Assembly: GCF_004361735.1 (NCBI RefSeq)
Contig: NZ_SNVV01000009.1
Location: 124,001 to 188,000 of the forward strand
DNA length: 64,000 bases
Source of the DNA: Azoarcus indigens
GTDB lineage: Bacteria; Pseudomonadota; Gammaproteobacteria; Burkholderiales; Rhodocyclaceae
Direction: 5' to 3'
Shown: one piece after another, positions 1-8,286 of the stretch
Position numbering within the stretch: the stretch's first letter is position 1
Layout: every line of letters begins with the position of its first letter
Program-made: the position numbers and the translations under genes
The notes under the pieces: model-generated
Told to the model about the DNA's origin: nothing
The model's database searches: none
The model's input: only the letters and a program-made list of their open reading frames with translations

Positions 1-469
1 GGAAGGTCACCAGGGACACTTCCCACAGCTCGATTTCGGTAAGGGTCCGGATGTCCGAATCGCGGTCATAGGCCCACTGCTTCGAGACAAATCCAATGGA
101 CAAGCCATTAAGAGCGCCGAGCTTCAGCAGGGCGTGCGCTTCTTTGCCGAGCACCGTTTCCAGGGCGAGCTGGCCCTGCATCCGCAGCCCCCGCTCGTCC
201 TCGCCCATATCGGTCCAGATGCCGATAGGCCTATCGGCATCGTGCTGCCACAGCATCGCGGGCATCGTGCCGGCGGCCTTGTGCGCAGCCAGCGTGGCGG
301 CAAAAGCGCCTGCAGCAATTACGTCGTCGTAGCTGTCTCGCACGCCGAAGACGCTGCCATAGCCTTCGATCTTTCCGTCCTCCCCTGCGGCCTTGATCTG
401 CAGGGCGAAGGATCGAACCTCACGGCCACGCCCGGCTTCACGGCGCTCAAGCCTCGGTCTTGTCGTCAT
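1..469 (-). CDS. HK97-family prohead protease (3' end cut by window edge)
   Basis: Maturation protease of the capsid, expected to cleave scaffold or capsid N-termini inside the prohead. 156 residues are visible. The family signature is clear: a His in LWQHD near residue 75, the catalytic Ser in NGLSIGF, and the LWEVSLVTF stretch at the window edge. The ATG at 467-469 lies inside the 3' end of the portal gene (about 23 bp overlap) and has a GGAC-rich purine stretch upstream. The order portal then protease then (outside) major capsid protein is the standard HK97 layout. The C-terminus is missing only because the window ends. Confidence 0.9.
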   Translation of the reverse strand, partial: MTTRPRLERREAGRGREVRSFALQIKAAGEDGKIEGYGSVFGVRDSYDDVIAAGAFAATLAAHKAAGTMPAMLWQHDADRPIGIWTDMGEDERGLRMQGQLALETVLGKEAHALLKLGALNGLSIGFVSKQWAYDRDSDIRTLTEIELWEVSLVTF

Positions 470-1673
470 CGTCCTGTCCTTCATCGTCGTCGGCCGCGCC
501 TGCGACCATGTTCATGGGGGTTAGCGGCTCGTCCAGGCCGGGCAGCGGCCCCAACCCCTCTTCTTCTCGGATCTCGTTCCGCGCCCAGGTGCCGGTTTCA
601 GCCACAGCGCGAATCCAGACGGCGCGATCCTTGATCGATCCTTCCGTCATGTAGCGCGTGTCGAACTTAACGAAGAGCGGACCGGAGCCATCCAGCACTG
701 TTTCGTCCAGCCGATCACGCCAGGCTCTATGCCAGGGCGTCAGGGTGTGCTTCAGATGGGCAGCAAAGAACGCTTCGCTACTGGCAAAGGTGGCCGACTT
801 GTCGGAGTGGCCGACCATGATCGGAAACACACCGAACGCCCGGCACACTTCCTCAATCTGCAGCCGGCGCGTTTCGACGTGCTGGGCATCAACCCCGGAC
901 ATGGCAGTCCCAAGCCACTTGGCATTGCGGTCCAGTACAAGTGGCTTGCCCGCGTTCTCCGGCCCGGAATACTGAGCAAGCCACGCCGTAAGCCGCTCGT
1001 GCTGCTCATTGTTGAGCGTGCCCTCCACCGAATAGGTGCCGGTGGTCTGCAATCCGTTCTCATGCATAGAGGCTTGGCTGCGCTCGGTGGCAATCGATAG
1101 CCCGATGGCGGTACGCGCCAGTGCTACCGCGTTCGTGATCTCGACCGAATCCCACTGCAGCCCGTGCAGCACAAAGACATCGTCCGGCGCGAACTCGCCA
1201 ATCAGGCCGAACTCATCCCAGCATCGATAGCGCACCTCGTAACGCGATAGGCGGCGCACATCCCAGTTCTCGGGCCGCACAGGAATCAGCTCGCGCAACC
1301 GCCGGCCAGGGCCGCGCACCTTGATCGATAGCGCCGCCCCCGTCAGCGCGGCATGCAGCGTCATCTGCCGGCGCCACTCGAAACTGGTTTGCCACTCGTT
1401 CGGCCGGCGTGATAGCAGGCGGTACTCAGGCACGTCGGTTGCGCGCCTGGACGTACCGTCCGGCATCTCCCGATAGACGTGCAGATCCGGCGTGGCGCAA
1501 CCGTCTGAGATGGCTTTGACGCAAGCCAGCACGGTGGAAACCTGCAGCGCTGTTTTCTCAGTGACCGCTACGCCAGCCACCTTGCCGGCCCAGCTGCCGT
1601 CGATCAGTCCGGCGATCTGGTCATAGGTGAGCTGCGCGGCCTTGCGGCCGAACAACCGGCTTAGAAACTTCAC
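447..1673 (-). CDS. Phage portal protein, HK97 family
   Basis: Forms the dodecameric ring at one capsid vertex through which DNA is packaged and to which the tail attaches. At 408 residues it has the usual family length. The N-terminal stretch with VSTVLACVKAISDG (about 46-60) and the Trp-rich first third are typical of the HK97/SPP1-like portal fold. The C-terminal 20 residues are very acidic (runs of D/E), as in many portals. The start is GTG at 1673 behind a GAGG-type ribosome site, 9 bp after the large terminase stop. The protease start overlaps its end. Confidence 0.9.
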   Translation of the reverse strand: MKFLSRLFGRKAAQLTYDQIAGLIDGSWAGKVAGVAVTEKTALQVSTVLACVKAISDGCATPDLHVYREMPDGTSRRATDVPEYRLLSRRPNEWQTSFEWRRQMTLHAALTGAALSIKVRGPGRRLRELIPVRPENWDVRRLSRYEVRYRCWDEFGLIGEFAPDDVFVLHGLQWDSVEITNAVALARTAIGLSIATERSQASMHENGLQTTGTYSVEGTLNNEQHERLTAWLAQYSGPENAGKPLVLDRNAKWLGTAMSGVDAQHVETRRLQIEEVCRAFGVFPIMVGHSDKSATFASSEAFFAAHLKHTLTPWHRAWRDRLDETVLDGSGPLFVKFDTRYMTEGSIKDRAVWIRAVAETGTWARNEIREEEGLGPLPGLDEPLTPMNMVAGAADDDEGQDDDDKTEA

Positions 1674-1682
1674 CTTTACACC

Positions 1683-3413
1683 TCATTCCCAAAAGGACTT
1701 CTCGGCCGTGCTCACGTCGCCGGACATCGCCCGATTCATCGCGGTAATGGTCGCCACCGCGGCGTCGATCTTGTTACCCGCGCGAGACTTCCGCGGGAAC
1801 ACGTTTTCGTTGCGGTCGGGCTTGCACTCGACGTTACTCAGCATCCACACGTAGGCCGGGTTTCCGTCATGATGGAAGCGGCCGGCATCGACCAGCGCCG
1901 CGATCTGCTTCATCGGCTCCGAGAGGTAGCTGGTCTGCTGGGGGATATCGATTACTTCCAGGCCTTCCGCCTGCAAGTTCGCCCCCATCTGGTGACCGCC
2001 CCAGGGGTCTTTCGCCACCTCATTGATTGGCACGGGCGACGCCAGCACGTCCTCTTCGATCTGCTCCAGCGCGATCATGTTGCCCGGCGTCTGGATGAGG
2101 TGGCCGCTGTTCACCCAGCCCTGGTAGTGGCCGTTCTCGGGTTTCTCCACCGCAGCTTCCGGGACGTAGTTCCGGCTGAATGCGTAGTAGTGCCGCTCAT
2201 CGCCATCGCCCAGCCAGCAGAGCCAGACGGATGAGGCGATATCCTGCTTGCTCGCCAGGTCGAGCCCGTTGATGCAGCCGTCCCACTCGTGGGAGAGCAG
2301 GGTTAGCGAGGGGTCGCCGGCCTGCTGCAGGTTGTACAGGTTGAGCCAGGGCGAGGCCGCAGCCACCCAGATATTCAGGTGCTTCGTTTTAAAGACGTTC
2401 TGCTTGCGCGGGTCCGCCATGGCGTCGCGCTGCTGCAGCTGCAGGAACTCCGCATCGACCGATATCCCATAGTTGGGATTCGCCTTTCGCAGCGCCAGCT
2501 CGGTGGTCCAGTCGTCATCCTCGTCGATGCCGAAGATGATGCCGAAGCGCTGATCGTTCTCGATCACGCCTTCCAGTATCTTCTGCAGCTCGGTTTGGTG
2601 CTGGTAGCACGGGCCGGAGATATCGGCGCCGGCCGTGGTGATCACCAGGATCAGCGGCTGCGACCGAGCGCCCATGCCGGTGACCATCGTGTCGTACAGC
2701 TCGGACGTTTTGTGTTCGTGGTACTCATCCACGATTGCGCAGCTGGGCGAGGCACCATCGCCAGGCTTGCCGATCACCGGTTCGAATTTCGAGTTGGTGG
2801 CGATGACGGCGAGGTTTGAGGCGTTGGCCGTCACGCCGAAGCGCCCCACGAAGCCAGGCGTTGCCCGCGCCATCAGCAGCGCGGGCCGGAACACTTCCAG
2901 CGCCTGGTCCTGCGAAGTGGCGCCGGAATACACCTCGGCGCCAAACTCGCCATCCACCGCCAGCATGTAGTTGCCGATAACGGCCGCGATGGTCGATTTG
3001 GCGTTCTTTCGCGGGACGAAGAGATCCGCGACGCGAAACCGGCGCTTGCCCGTAGTCCGATTCACCCAGCCGAACACGCTCGCCAGGACGAAGACCTGCC
3101 AGGCCTCCAGCTTGATGCGCTGGCCTCGCGCAGCCCAATCGCCCTTGATGTGGGGCATCAACTCCGCGAAGCGGCAGACGCGCTCCGCAGGCCGGTAGGC
3201 CTTGCCGCTGGCGTCTGTCAGCTCGGGTGTCCAGACGTATGCACTATCGTCCGCCGCGAAGCGCTCCAGGTCTTTCAGGTGGCGGGCGCAGGCGAGGCGG
3301 TGCCATTTGCAGGCGACTATCCGGCCCTCCACCACGTCGCGGGCGTAGGCGGTGGCAATGTCGGCAAAGTGAGTGGGCGACTGGGCAAGCGGGGCGACAG
3401 CCGCCGCCGTCAC
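1683..3413 (-). CDS. Terminase large subunit
   Basis: Packaging motor: N-terminal ATPase and C-terminal nuclease. A deviant Walker A, PRKNAKST, is at about residues 134-141 and the Walker B, IVDEYHEH, starts near 227. GLDLASKQD near 385 probably carries the first metal-binding Asp of the RNase H-like nuclease. The length (about 576) fits the HK97-type Terminase_1 family. The chosen start is GTG at 3413, whose GTGA overlaps the small-subunit stop. A GTG four codons further upstream (3425) is also possible. Paired with the small subunit and followed by the portal gene. Confidence 0.92.
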   Translation of the reverse strand: MTAAAVAPLAQSPTHFADIATAYARDVVEGRIVACKWHRLACARHLKDLERFAADDSAYVWTPELTDASGKAYRPAERVCRFAELMPHIKGDWAARGQRIKLEAWQVFVLASVFGWVNRTTGKRRFRVADLFVPRKNAKSTIAAVIGNYMLAVDGEFGAEVYSGATSQDQALEVFRPALLMARATPGFVGRFGVTANASNLAVIATNSKFEPVIGKPGDGASPSCAIVDEYHEHKTSELYDTMVTGMGARSQPLILVITTAGADISGPCYQHQTELQKILEGVIENDQRFGIIFGIDEDDDWTTELALRKANPNYGISVDAEFLQLQQRDAMADPRKQNVFKTKHLNIWVAAASPWLNLYNLQQAGDPSLTLLSHEWDGCINGLDLASKQDIASSVWLCWLGDGDERHYYAFSRNYVPEAAVEKPENGHYQGWVNSGHLIQTPGNMIALEQIEEDVLASPVPINEVAKDPWGGHQMGANLQAEGLEVIDIPQQTSYLSEPMKQIAALVDAGRFHHDGNPAYVWMLSNVECKPDRNENVFPRKSRAGNKIDAAVATITAMNRAMSGDVSTAEKSFWE

Positions 3414-3961
3414 AGCGCACCCCACGCATCGTCGCCGGCCGGGCCGTCGAACAGGCTGCCCTGGCGGTTGTCGCTGGCGGTGACGCGCGAACGCGAGCTG
3501 GGCGACAGGCCGAACAGCGCCAGGTACTGATTGACCTGCTGCGCGGCCTGCTTGCCAACCACCCAGTGATGCGAGTAGGTGAAATTGCCGTTTGCAGTGC
3601 GGATCATGATTCCGTCGCCGCCCTCATACTCCCGCCCGGCGGCCTCGGCCTTCGCGCGAGCCTCTTCCGCGCGCTTCATTTCGGCGGACAGGCGCTTTTC
3701 CGCCCACACCATCTTCGCCCAGGCCTGGCAGTACAGCACCAGGGCGGCACGGTCCAGGCGGGACACCAGTCCATAGCGTTCCAGCTCGGCGGCCAGGCGC
3801 TTCCATTCCTTCTTCGCTTCCGGCCAGATCCAGCTCGGCGCGTCCGGAATCTCCACCTCGGGGCGGAACTCATCCATCAGGGCGGCCGCGCCTTTCTTGC
3901 TCGGGTTGCCGCGCAGCATATGCACGTTCGCCGGCAGCGGCTTCGGGCCTCTTGTTCCCAT
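3410..3961 (-). CDS. Terminase small subunit, P27 family
   Basis: DNA-recognition subunit that brings the packaging motor to the phage DNA. 183 residues starting MGTRGPKPLPANVHMLRGNP, the hallmark N-terminus of P27-type small terminases, followed by an Asp/Pro-rich stretch and a helical core with alternating charges. The ATG at 3959-3961 is preferred over an upstream in-frame extension because the family starts with this G-rich motif. The reading frame upstream is only a read-through of the repeat-rich spacer. Stop and large-subunit start overlap by 4 bp. Confidence 0.9.
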   Translation of the reverse strand: MGTRGPKPLPANVHMLRGNPSKKGAAALMDEFRPEVEIPDAPSWIWPEAKKEWKRLAAELERYGLVSRLDRAALVLYCQAWAKMVWAEKRLSAEMKRAEEARAKAEAAGREYEGGDGIMIRTANGNFTYSHHWVVGKQAAQQVNQYLALFGLSPSSRSRVTASDNRQGSLFDGPAGDDAWGAL

Positions 3962-4202
3962 GGCGTGATCCTTGGTCAAGCGGGGTGGGGGTACCCCCTC
4001 CCCCGAAACTCCCGCGAATGAAAATTTCACTAGGCGCTCGGTCCCGAGGGGAGGCGCTGTAGAGATTTGATCCGCCCCCCCCCCCGCCCGAAACGCCGCA
4101 AATGCACCATCTTGGTGCGCCCCGCCCGAAACGCCGCAAATGCACCATCTTGGTGCGACGCCAGCCGGGCGGCCAGGGGCGCGGGGCGGGCGGGCGACCA
4201 CC
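3962..4202. repeat. Repeat-rich spacer with a 38-bp tandem duplication and hairpins
   Basis: No gene is visible in these 241 bp. Two copies of a 36-bp block lie at 4084-4119 and 4122-4157 (period 38). Each contains the perfect inverted repeat GCACCA-TCT-TGGTGC, so two identical hairpins stand in a row. Nearby are an uninterrupted run of 11 C (4075-4085) and the 12-bp palindrome GGGGGTACCCCC (3987-3998). The spacer separates the HNH gene from the small terminase gene; a packaging (cos/pac) or RNA-processing role is possible but is inference. Confidence 0.75.
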
Positions 4203-4598
4203 TCAGACGCGGGCGCGGGCGGCGCCGCGCGCCTTCTCGGCGTCGGTCTTCGCCTTGTGGCAGGGGCGGCACAGCGTCTGCAGGTTGGTGTCGTCGTCGG
4301 TGCCGCCTTCGGCTTTGGGCACGATGTGGTCGCAGTAGGCCGAGTAAGGCCGGTCGCCCACCGCAGTCACGCGCCCCTGCCTCAAGCACGCCTGGCACAG
4401 GCCGCAGTCACGCGCCAGGATGCGCGCCCGGATCTGGTCCCACTTGCTGCCGTAGCCACGCTCATGGCGTGACCCTCGGGCAGGGTCCGCGAAGGAGCCA
4501 CGGGCCGGGCGCTTGTGCGCCTCGCAGTAGTGGCCGCCATCGCGAACCAGCGCGCCGCAGCCAGGATGCCGACAGGGCTTGGGTGCGGCGGTGGGCAT
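4203..4598 (-). CDS. HNH endonuclease, terminase-associated
   Basis: 131-residue nuclease. Zinc-type pairs are CRHPGC and HYCEAH at the N-terminus, then CGLCQAC. The HNH core reads DHIVPKAEGG...TNLQTLC..CHKAK in the C-terminal half and contains the expected His, Asn and His. In HK97-like phages an HNH protein next to the terminase genes is needed for genome cleavage during packaging, and the position here matches. The start is ATG at 4598, directly behind an exceptionally long Shine-Dalgarno. It is the first gene after the terminator at 4637-4669, so probably the first late gene. Confidence 0.9.
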   Translation of the reverse strand: MPTAAPKPCRHPGCGALVRDGGHYCEAHKRPARGSFADPARGSRHERGYGSKWDQIRARILARDCGLCQACLRQGRVTAVGDRPYSAYCDHIVPKAEGGTDDDTNLQTLCRPCHKAKTDAEKARGAARARV

Positions 4599-4613
4599 GG
4601 ATCACCTCCTTTC
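4599..4613 (-). promoter_or_regulatory. Extreme Shine-Dalgarno of the HNH gene
   Basis: Reading on the minus strand, AAAGGAGGTGATCC lies immediately before the ATG. It matches the complement of the whole anti-Shine-Dalgarno tail of 16S rRNA (GGATCACCTCCTTT on the plus strand), far longer than the usual 4-6 bases. The GGAGG core is 6 bases from the start codon. This fixes the HNH start and predicts very strong ribosome recruitment at the head of the late genes. Confidence 0.85.
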
Positions 4614-4636
4614 GAGGCATGGGAAGCACAGACGAC

Positions 4637-4669
4637 AAAAAGCCCGCCGAGGAACACCTGGGCGGGCTT
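4637..4669 (-). terminator. Intrinsic terminator between the Q-like gene and the late genes
   Basis: Minus-strand hairpin with a 9-bp perfect stem (AAGCCCGCC / GGCGGGCTT, arms 4661-4669 and 4640-4648 on the plus map) and a 12-base loop, followed at once by TTTTTG. It lies after the small HTH gene ending at 4724 and before the HNH start at 4598. As the only strong stop in this leftward run, it is the natural point for late-gene antitermination. Confidence 0.85.
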
Positions 4670-4723
4670 GCGGACGCACGAATGCAAATTTGCCCGAACT
4701 GTGCCAAAAGTGACCGGATGCCG

Positions 4724-5083
4724 TCAACCCCCTGCTGCAATATCGTTGAGGTGACCGAGCAAGCGCTGCTGCATCCGGTCTAGCCGCTCGGGCACGCGCT
4801 GGCGGTGCCAGCCCAAGCGGGCTGCTATCTCCACCGTCTTACCCCCGATCTGATACACCTCCACGCACAGGCGCCGCTCATCCGGGCATAGGCGCTGGAT
4901 AGCAGCATCCGTGGCCGCGTTGTCCGACTCATCCACGCCCAGGGGCGGTTTGGAGTCGTAGCACTCGCCCGCCGGCGCATCCTTGAACATCGGCGACACC
5001 GAGGGATAGCCCACTGCGCGGGCCGCCTGCCGGCGGGACCACGCGCCCCAGGCGCAAAGCAAACGATCAGCGTAGAGGATCAC
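4724..5083 (-). CDS. Small HTH protein, candidate late antiterminator (Q-like)
   Basis: 119 residues. The C-terminal third (CPDERRLCVEVYQIGG then TVEIAARLGWHRQRV) has the helix-turn-helix pattern of sigma region 4 and of several phage late regulators. The start is GTG at 5083, whose GTGA overlaps the upstream stop, so the two genes are translationally coupled. Its position just before an intrinsic terminator and the late operon is exactly where lambda-like phages place Q. The family could not be recognised with certainty; function rests on fold and position. Confidence 0.6.
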   Translation of the reverse strand: MILYADRLLCAWGAWSRRQAARAVGYPSVSPMFKDAPAGECYDSKPPLGVDESDNAATDAAIQRLCPDERRLCVEVYQIGGKTVEIAARLGWHRQRVPERLDRMQQRLLGHLNDIAAGG

Positions 5084-5394
5084 CGCTTGCCCCCTCGTGC
5101 TACTGCTGCCGCCGCTTCGCGGTCCTCGCGCTCTTGCCGCGCCTGCACGCGCATCCGCGCCATCGAGCCCCGCGTGATCAAGTCGAAAGCCGCATAGGCC
5201 GCCGAGATATCCGCCAGCCAGCAAGACCAACTCACAATCATGTCTGGGTCTTCCGCCTTTACCGCGGCCGCTATCGCCTCGCCGATCTCCTTTTCCTCGG
5301 TCTGAGTCCATTCCCCGCGCTCCTTTCGCACCGCGACCACCCTGGCGAAGTCCGCCCGCATCTTGTCCACCATTTGCTTCATGCGCTGATCCAT
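5080..5394 (-). CDS. Phage protein of unknown function
   Basis: 104 residues, strongly helical, rich in Met, Lys and Glu at the N-terminus and Arg/Glu/Ala at the C-terminus (ARMRVQARQEREDREA), with a Trp pair (SWSCW) in the middle. The ATG at 5394 follows a good GGGAGGAAAGG ribosome site; the longer upstream frame is read-through of the repeat block and is rejected. The downstream HTH gene starts on its stop codon. No family recognised; a replication or regulatory accessory is the likeliest class from position. Confidence 0.6.
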   Translation of the reverse strand: MDQRMKQMVDKMRADFARVVAVRKERGEWTQTEEKEIGEAIAAAVKAEDPDMIVSWSCWLADISAAYAAFDLITRGSMARMRVQARQEREDREAAAAVARGGKR

Positions 5395-5707
5395 CGCCCT
5401 TTCCTCCCTTCCCAACCTCTTCCCAACCTTCGAACAAGGCTGGGAGTCATAAGCCCTTGATCCTGCTGCCTCTTCCCAGCCTTCCCAACCTTCCCAACGT
5501 TTTTCGGTTCTCTCGCGCGCAAAGGCGCGCGCGGGCGGGGGTGGGCGTGCCCACGCACGCACGGGGCCGAGGTTGGGAAGGCTGGGAAGGCTGGGAAACC
5601 GCTTTCGAATCAACGAACTGCGGTTCCCAGCCTGACGCGCCACGTTGGGCAGAGGCTGGGCAAAAACACGATGGCACGCCTCGTGCTTAAGGGCTGCGCA
5701 AAGCAAG
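5395..5707. repeat. Iteron-like 9-bp repeats forming a 27-bp inverted repeat
   Basis: A 313-bp gap without a gene. Copies of TTCCCARCC occur at 5409, 5420, 5473, 5482, 5491 (last base G) and 5624, with reverse copies (GGYTGGGAA, one ending AG) at 5438, 5571, 5580 and 5589. Three copies stand head to tail without spacing in each orientation (5473-5499 and 5571-5597), so the two blocks form a nearly perfect 27-bp inverted repeat around a GC-rich 71-bp loop. It lies directly downstream of the primase-helicase gene. The pattern looks like replication iterons or a protein-binding array; the role is inference. Confidence 0.8.
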
Positions 5708-8284
5708 TCAGAAGTAGCCACCGGCGCCCCCCTGCACATCGTCGTCGACCGCTGGAGCAGCTGCGCGTGGCAGCGGCTTGCCCCCCTGCTTTGCGGCCAA
5801 CGAGGGCGACAGATACAGCCTGCGGCGGCCGGGGGGCGCGTTGCGGTCCTCCCGCTTGGTGCAGCCCAGGCGCTTGGTCAGCACGATGCCCAGGCGCGTC
5901 ACTACGGCAGGCGTCAGCTTGTCCGCGGTGAGATTCAGCCCGGCCATGGCCGCATCCGCCATTGAGAACGGCGTGCCCTGCTTGCTCACCCACTCTCCCA
6001 AGATGTCTTCAAACGGCTCAGGCATCCCACGGGCGGCCTGCTCGGGGGTGAAGTAGCGGTCCTGCTCCTCCTTGGTCGGCCAGCAGCGCTCCGCCTCCCG
6101 GTAGTCGTGCAGCGCCTCCGCGTACATCTGCGGCAGCGCCGCCTCCAACCCCTCCAGGTTCAGCTCATCTCCACACATCACCGGCCAGAAGCGGCGGCCG
6201 CCGGTCGCGTCCTTGAGGTATTCATCCTCGTTGGTCGTACCCACGAACACGCACTGGCGCGGCACCTTCACCAGACGCTTACCGTAAGGGGGGCGGTACT
6301 CATCCCATTGCCGGCTCAGGAAGGACTTCTGCTTGCGCTCCTCGGCCTTCATCAGAGAACCCATTTCGGATATCTCATAGACCCAGTGCCCAGGCAAGGC
6401 CAACAGCGAATCCTTGTTGTTGAGGTCCAAGTCAGTGTCCGCGAACCACTGCCAGGAAAGCAGCTTCGCGGCGGTCGATTTGCCCTTGCCCTGCTCGCCC
6501 TCCAACACCAAGCAGTAATCGAACTTGCAGCCCGGCTCCATCACCCGCTTGACCATGCCGCGCAGAAAGAACGCCCCCACCAACTCCACATAGGGCGAGG
6601 GCGCCACGCCGAGGAAGTCGCTTAGCCAATAGGCATTCCGGCGCCGGCCATCCCAGGGCGGCAGCGCCGCCAGCGCCTCCCGCACTGGGTGGAAGCGCCG
6701 CCGGCGCGCCAGAACCTCCACCGCCTGCCCCACCGTGGCCGGGGAAAACTCCACCTCCCACTGCCGCTGCAGGTGAATCGCCACCGTCGCGTCCAGGTGG
6801 TCGACCCAATCCCCATAGCTCGGCCCGCGCTTGTCGCACGGCAAGGCTGCGCGATGCACCGTGCGCTCTGCGAACTCGTCATACCCAATCACGCCCTGCC
6901 ACTCATCCATGTGCGCGAGGATCAACTCCGCATTGGCGAGGCAGGCCGAGATTTCGCCCTTTTTGCGCAACAGACCCAGCGCCCAATCCTTGTCCGGCGG
7001 CTCATCATCGCCCCCCTGCCCATCCACCGGCGGCGGAGCCCCACCCTCCCCCGCGGCAGCAATAATCGCGTCAGAAGCCTTCACCGCCGGCGGCGCAGCC
7101 TGGAGGGAAGCGAGCACAGACGCGGGAATAGACGCGGCCGCAGGCGCGGACGGAACCGCGCTCATCTCCGCTTGCGCGTGCCTCTGCCGGCGCATGAACG
7201 CCTTCAGATCCTCGGCGCTCCACCCCTCTTCAAGCGCATCCGCAATGTCCCATCCCGCCGGCTTCTCTCCAGGCGCGGGAATGGCAACAATGCGCACCTT
7301 CGCCGGCGGTGAGAGCGCCAGCAGAACGGCCGCGATAGACTCCGCTGCCTTTACCCCTGGCTGCTTTGTCTCCGGCAGCAGCGGCTTGGATTTCGGGTCG
7401 ATCCCCGCCGCCTTTTCAACCGGCGTCAGCTTTTCGTGCTGCGCATCGCAGTCCGGCCAAATCAACACCGTCCGGCCGGCCAGCGCCGACCAATCCGCCT
7501 TGAACACCGCATTGCTACCGCCGGACCAGCACGCCGGAACGAACTCCGGCAGCGCAGGCACCGCGGCATCCACGCACTTTTCGCCCTCAACCAGCAGCAC
7601 CGGGGCATCGGGACGGGCCGCGAGCCGATCCAGCCCATACAAAGGCCGCGGCACCTCCCAGGTAATCCACCGCCAGCAAGTCAGCCCCGTGCCAGGGTGG
7701 CGGCAGAAAGTCAGCGGCAGCACTTCCTTACTGCCATCGCTCTTCACAAACCGGCACACATAGCCCAGCACCTCCCCGGCCTGGTCGCGGTAAGTCCACC
7801 GCACGGTCGGGATGCCCCGGAACTCATGCGCAGCCGGCGGCGGCGGCGCATCGGCCGGCACCGGCACCACCGGTTCCCAGGCCACGACAGGCGCCTTCGG
7901 CTTCGGTGGCTTCGCGTCCGCCGGCAGCACCGGCGCCTTGCGCTCCGCCTTCTTCGGCTTGCCCTTTTTCGGCGCCGGCACCGCGTCGGGTATGCCCAGC
8001 AGCTCGGCCAGCTCGCGCACCGCGGCAACCTGGTCGCCGGCGTGAAACAGGTAGGCCAGCAGCGACACCAGATCGCCGCCCTTGTCGCCGGTGGCAAAGT
8101 CGCCCCAGGCGCCGGTATTCAGATTGATCGAGAAAGACCCGGCGTGAGAGTCGGACCGGGTTGGATTGACGGACTTCCATTCGTGGCCGACCTTGGCGCC
8201 ATCGGGCAGCCACAGGGGCACCAGCTGTTCCGAGCGCTGCAGGGCATCCTTTGCGACCCGCGCGAAGTCGATACGGTCCGACAT
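5708..8284 (-). CDS. Phage primase-helicase with VapE-type ATPase domain
   Basis: 858-residue replication protein. The N-terminal part resembles phage primases: a TOPRIM-like core with LLVEGEKC (about 231-237) and IWPDCDA (275-281), followed by WDIADAL near 345. A low-complexity Ala/Pro linker covers about 370-430. The C-terminal part is a virulence-associated-protein-E helicase: Walker A EGEQGKGKST (595-604), Walker B-like VYEISE (635-640), then the family's FVGTTNEDEYLKD and TGGRRFWP signatures. Such fused proteins start and drive phage DNA replication. The start is 2 bp after the CII-family stop; the iteron-like block follows the stop. Confidence 0.9.
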   Translation of the reverse strand: MSDRIDFARVAKDALQRSEQLVPLWLPDGAKVGHEWKSVNPTRSDSHAGSFSINLNTGAWGDFATGDKGGDLVSLLAYLFHAGDQVAAVRELAELLGIPDAVPAPKKGKPKKAERKAPVLPADAKPPKPKAPVVAWEPVVPVPADAPPPPAAHEFRGIPTVRWTYRDQAGEVLGYVCRFVKSDGSKEVLPLTFCRHPGTGLTCWRWITWEVPRPLYGLDRLAARPDAPVLLVEGEKCVDAAVPALPEFVPACWSGGSNAVFKADWSALAGRTVLIWPDCDAQHEKLTPVEKAAGIDPKSKPLLPETKQPGVKAAESIAAVLLALSPPAKVRIVAIPAPGEKPAGWDIADALEEGWSAEDLKAFMRRQRHAQAEMSAVPSAPAAASIPASVLASLQAAPPAVKASDAIIAAAGEGGAPPPVDGQGGDDEPPDKDWALGLLRKKGEISACLANAELILAHMDEWQGVIGYDEFAERTVHRAALPCDKRGPSYGDWVDHLDATVAIHLQRQWEVEFSPATVGQAVEVLARRRRFHPVREALAALPPWDGRRRNAYWLSDFLGVAPSPYVELVGAFFLRGMVKRVMEPGCKFDYCLVLEGEQGKGKSTAAKLLSWQWFADTDLDLNNKDSLLALPGHWVYEISEMGSLMKAEERKQKSFLSRQWDEYRPPYGKRLVKVPRQCVFVGTTNEDEYLKDATGGRRFWPVMCGDELNLEGLEAALPQMYAEALHDYREAERCWPTKEEQDRYFTPEQAARGMPEPFEDILGEWVSKQGTPFSMADAAMAGLNLTADKLTPAVVTRLGIVLTKRLGCTKREDRNAPPGRRRLYLSPSLAAKQGGKPLPRAAAPAVDDDVQGGAGGYF

Positions 8285-8286
8285 CG

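Noticed and set aside
4724-5437. Long version of the Q-like gene starting at 5437
   Set aside because: The first 118 codons are an out-of-frame copy of the 5080-5394 gene; the GTGA overlap start at 5083 is much better supported.
5409-5632. CRISPR array
   Set aside because: Repeats are only 9 bp, contiguous and in both orientations, without uniform spacers or cas genes.
5447-5739. Trp-Glu-Gly repeat peptides read from the 5395-5707 region
   Set aside because: The WEGWEG-like repeats are just the 9-bp DNA repeats translated; no ribosome site.
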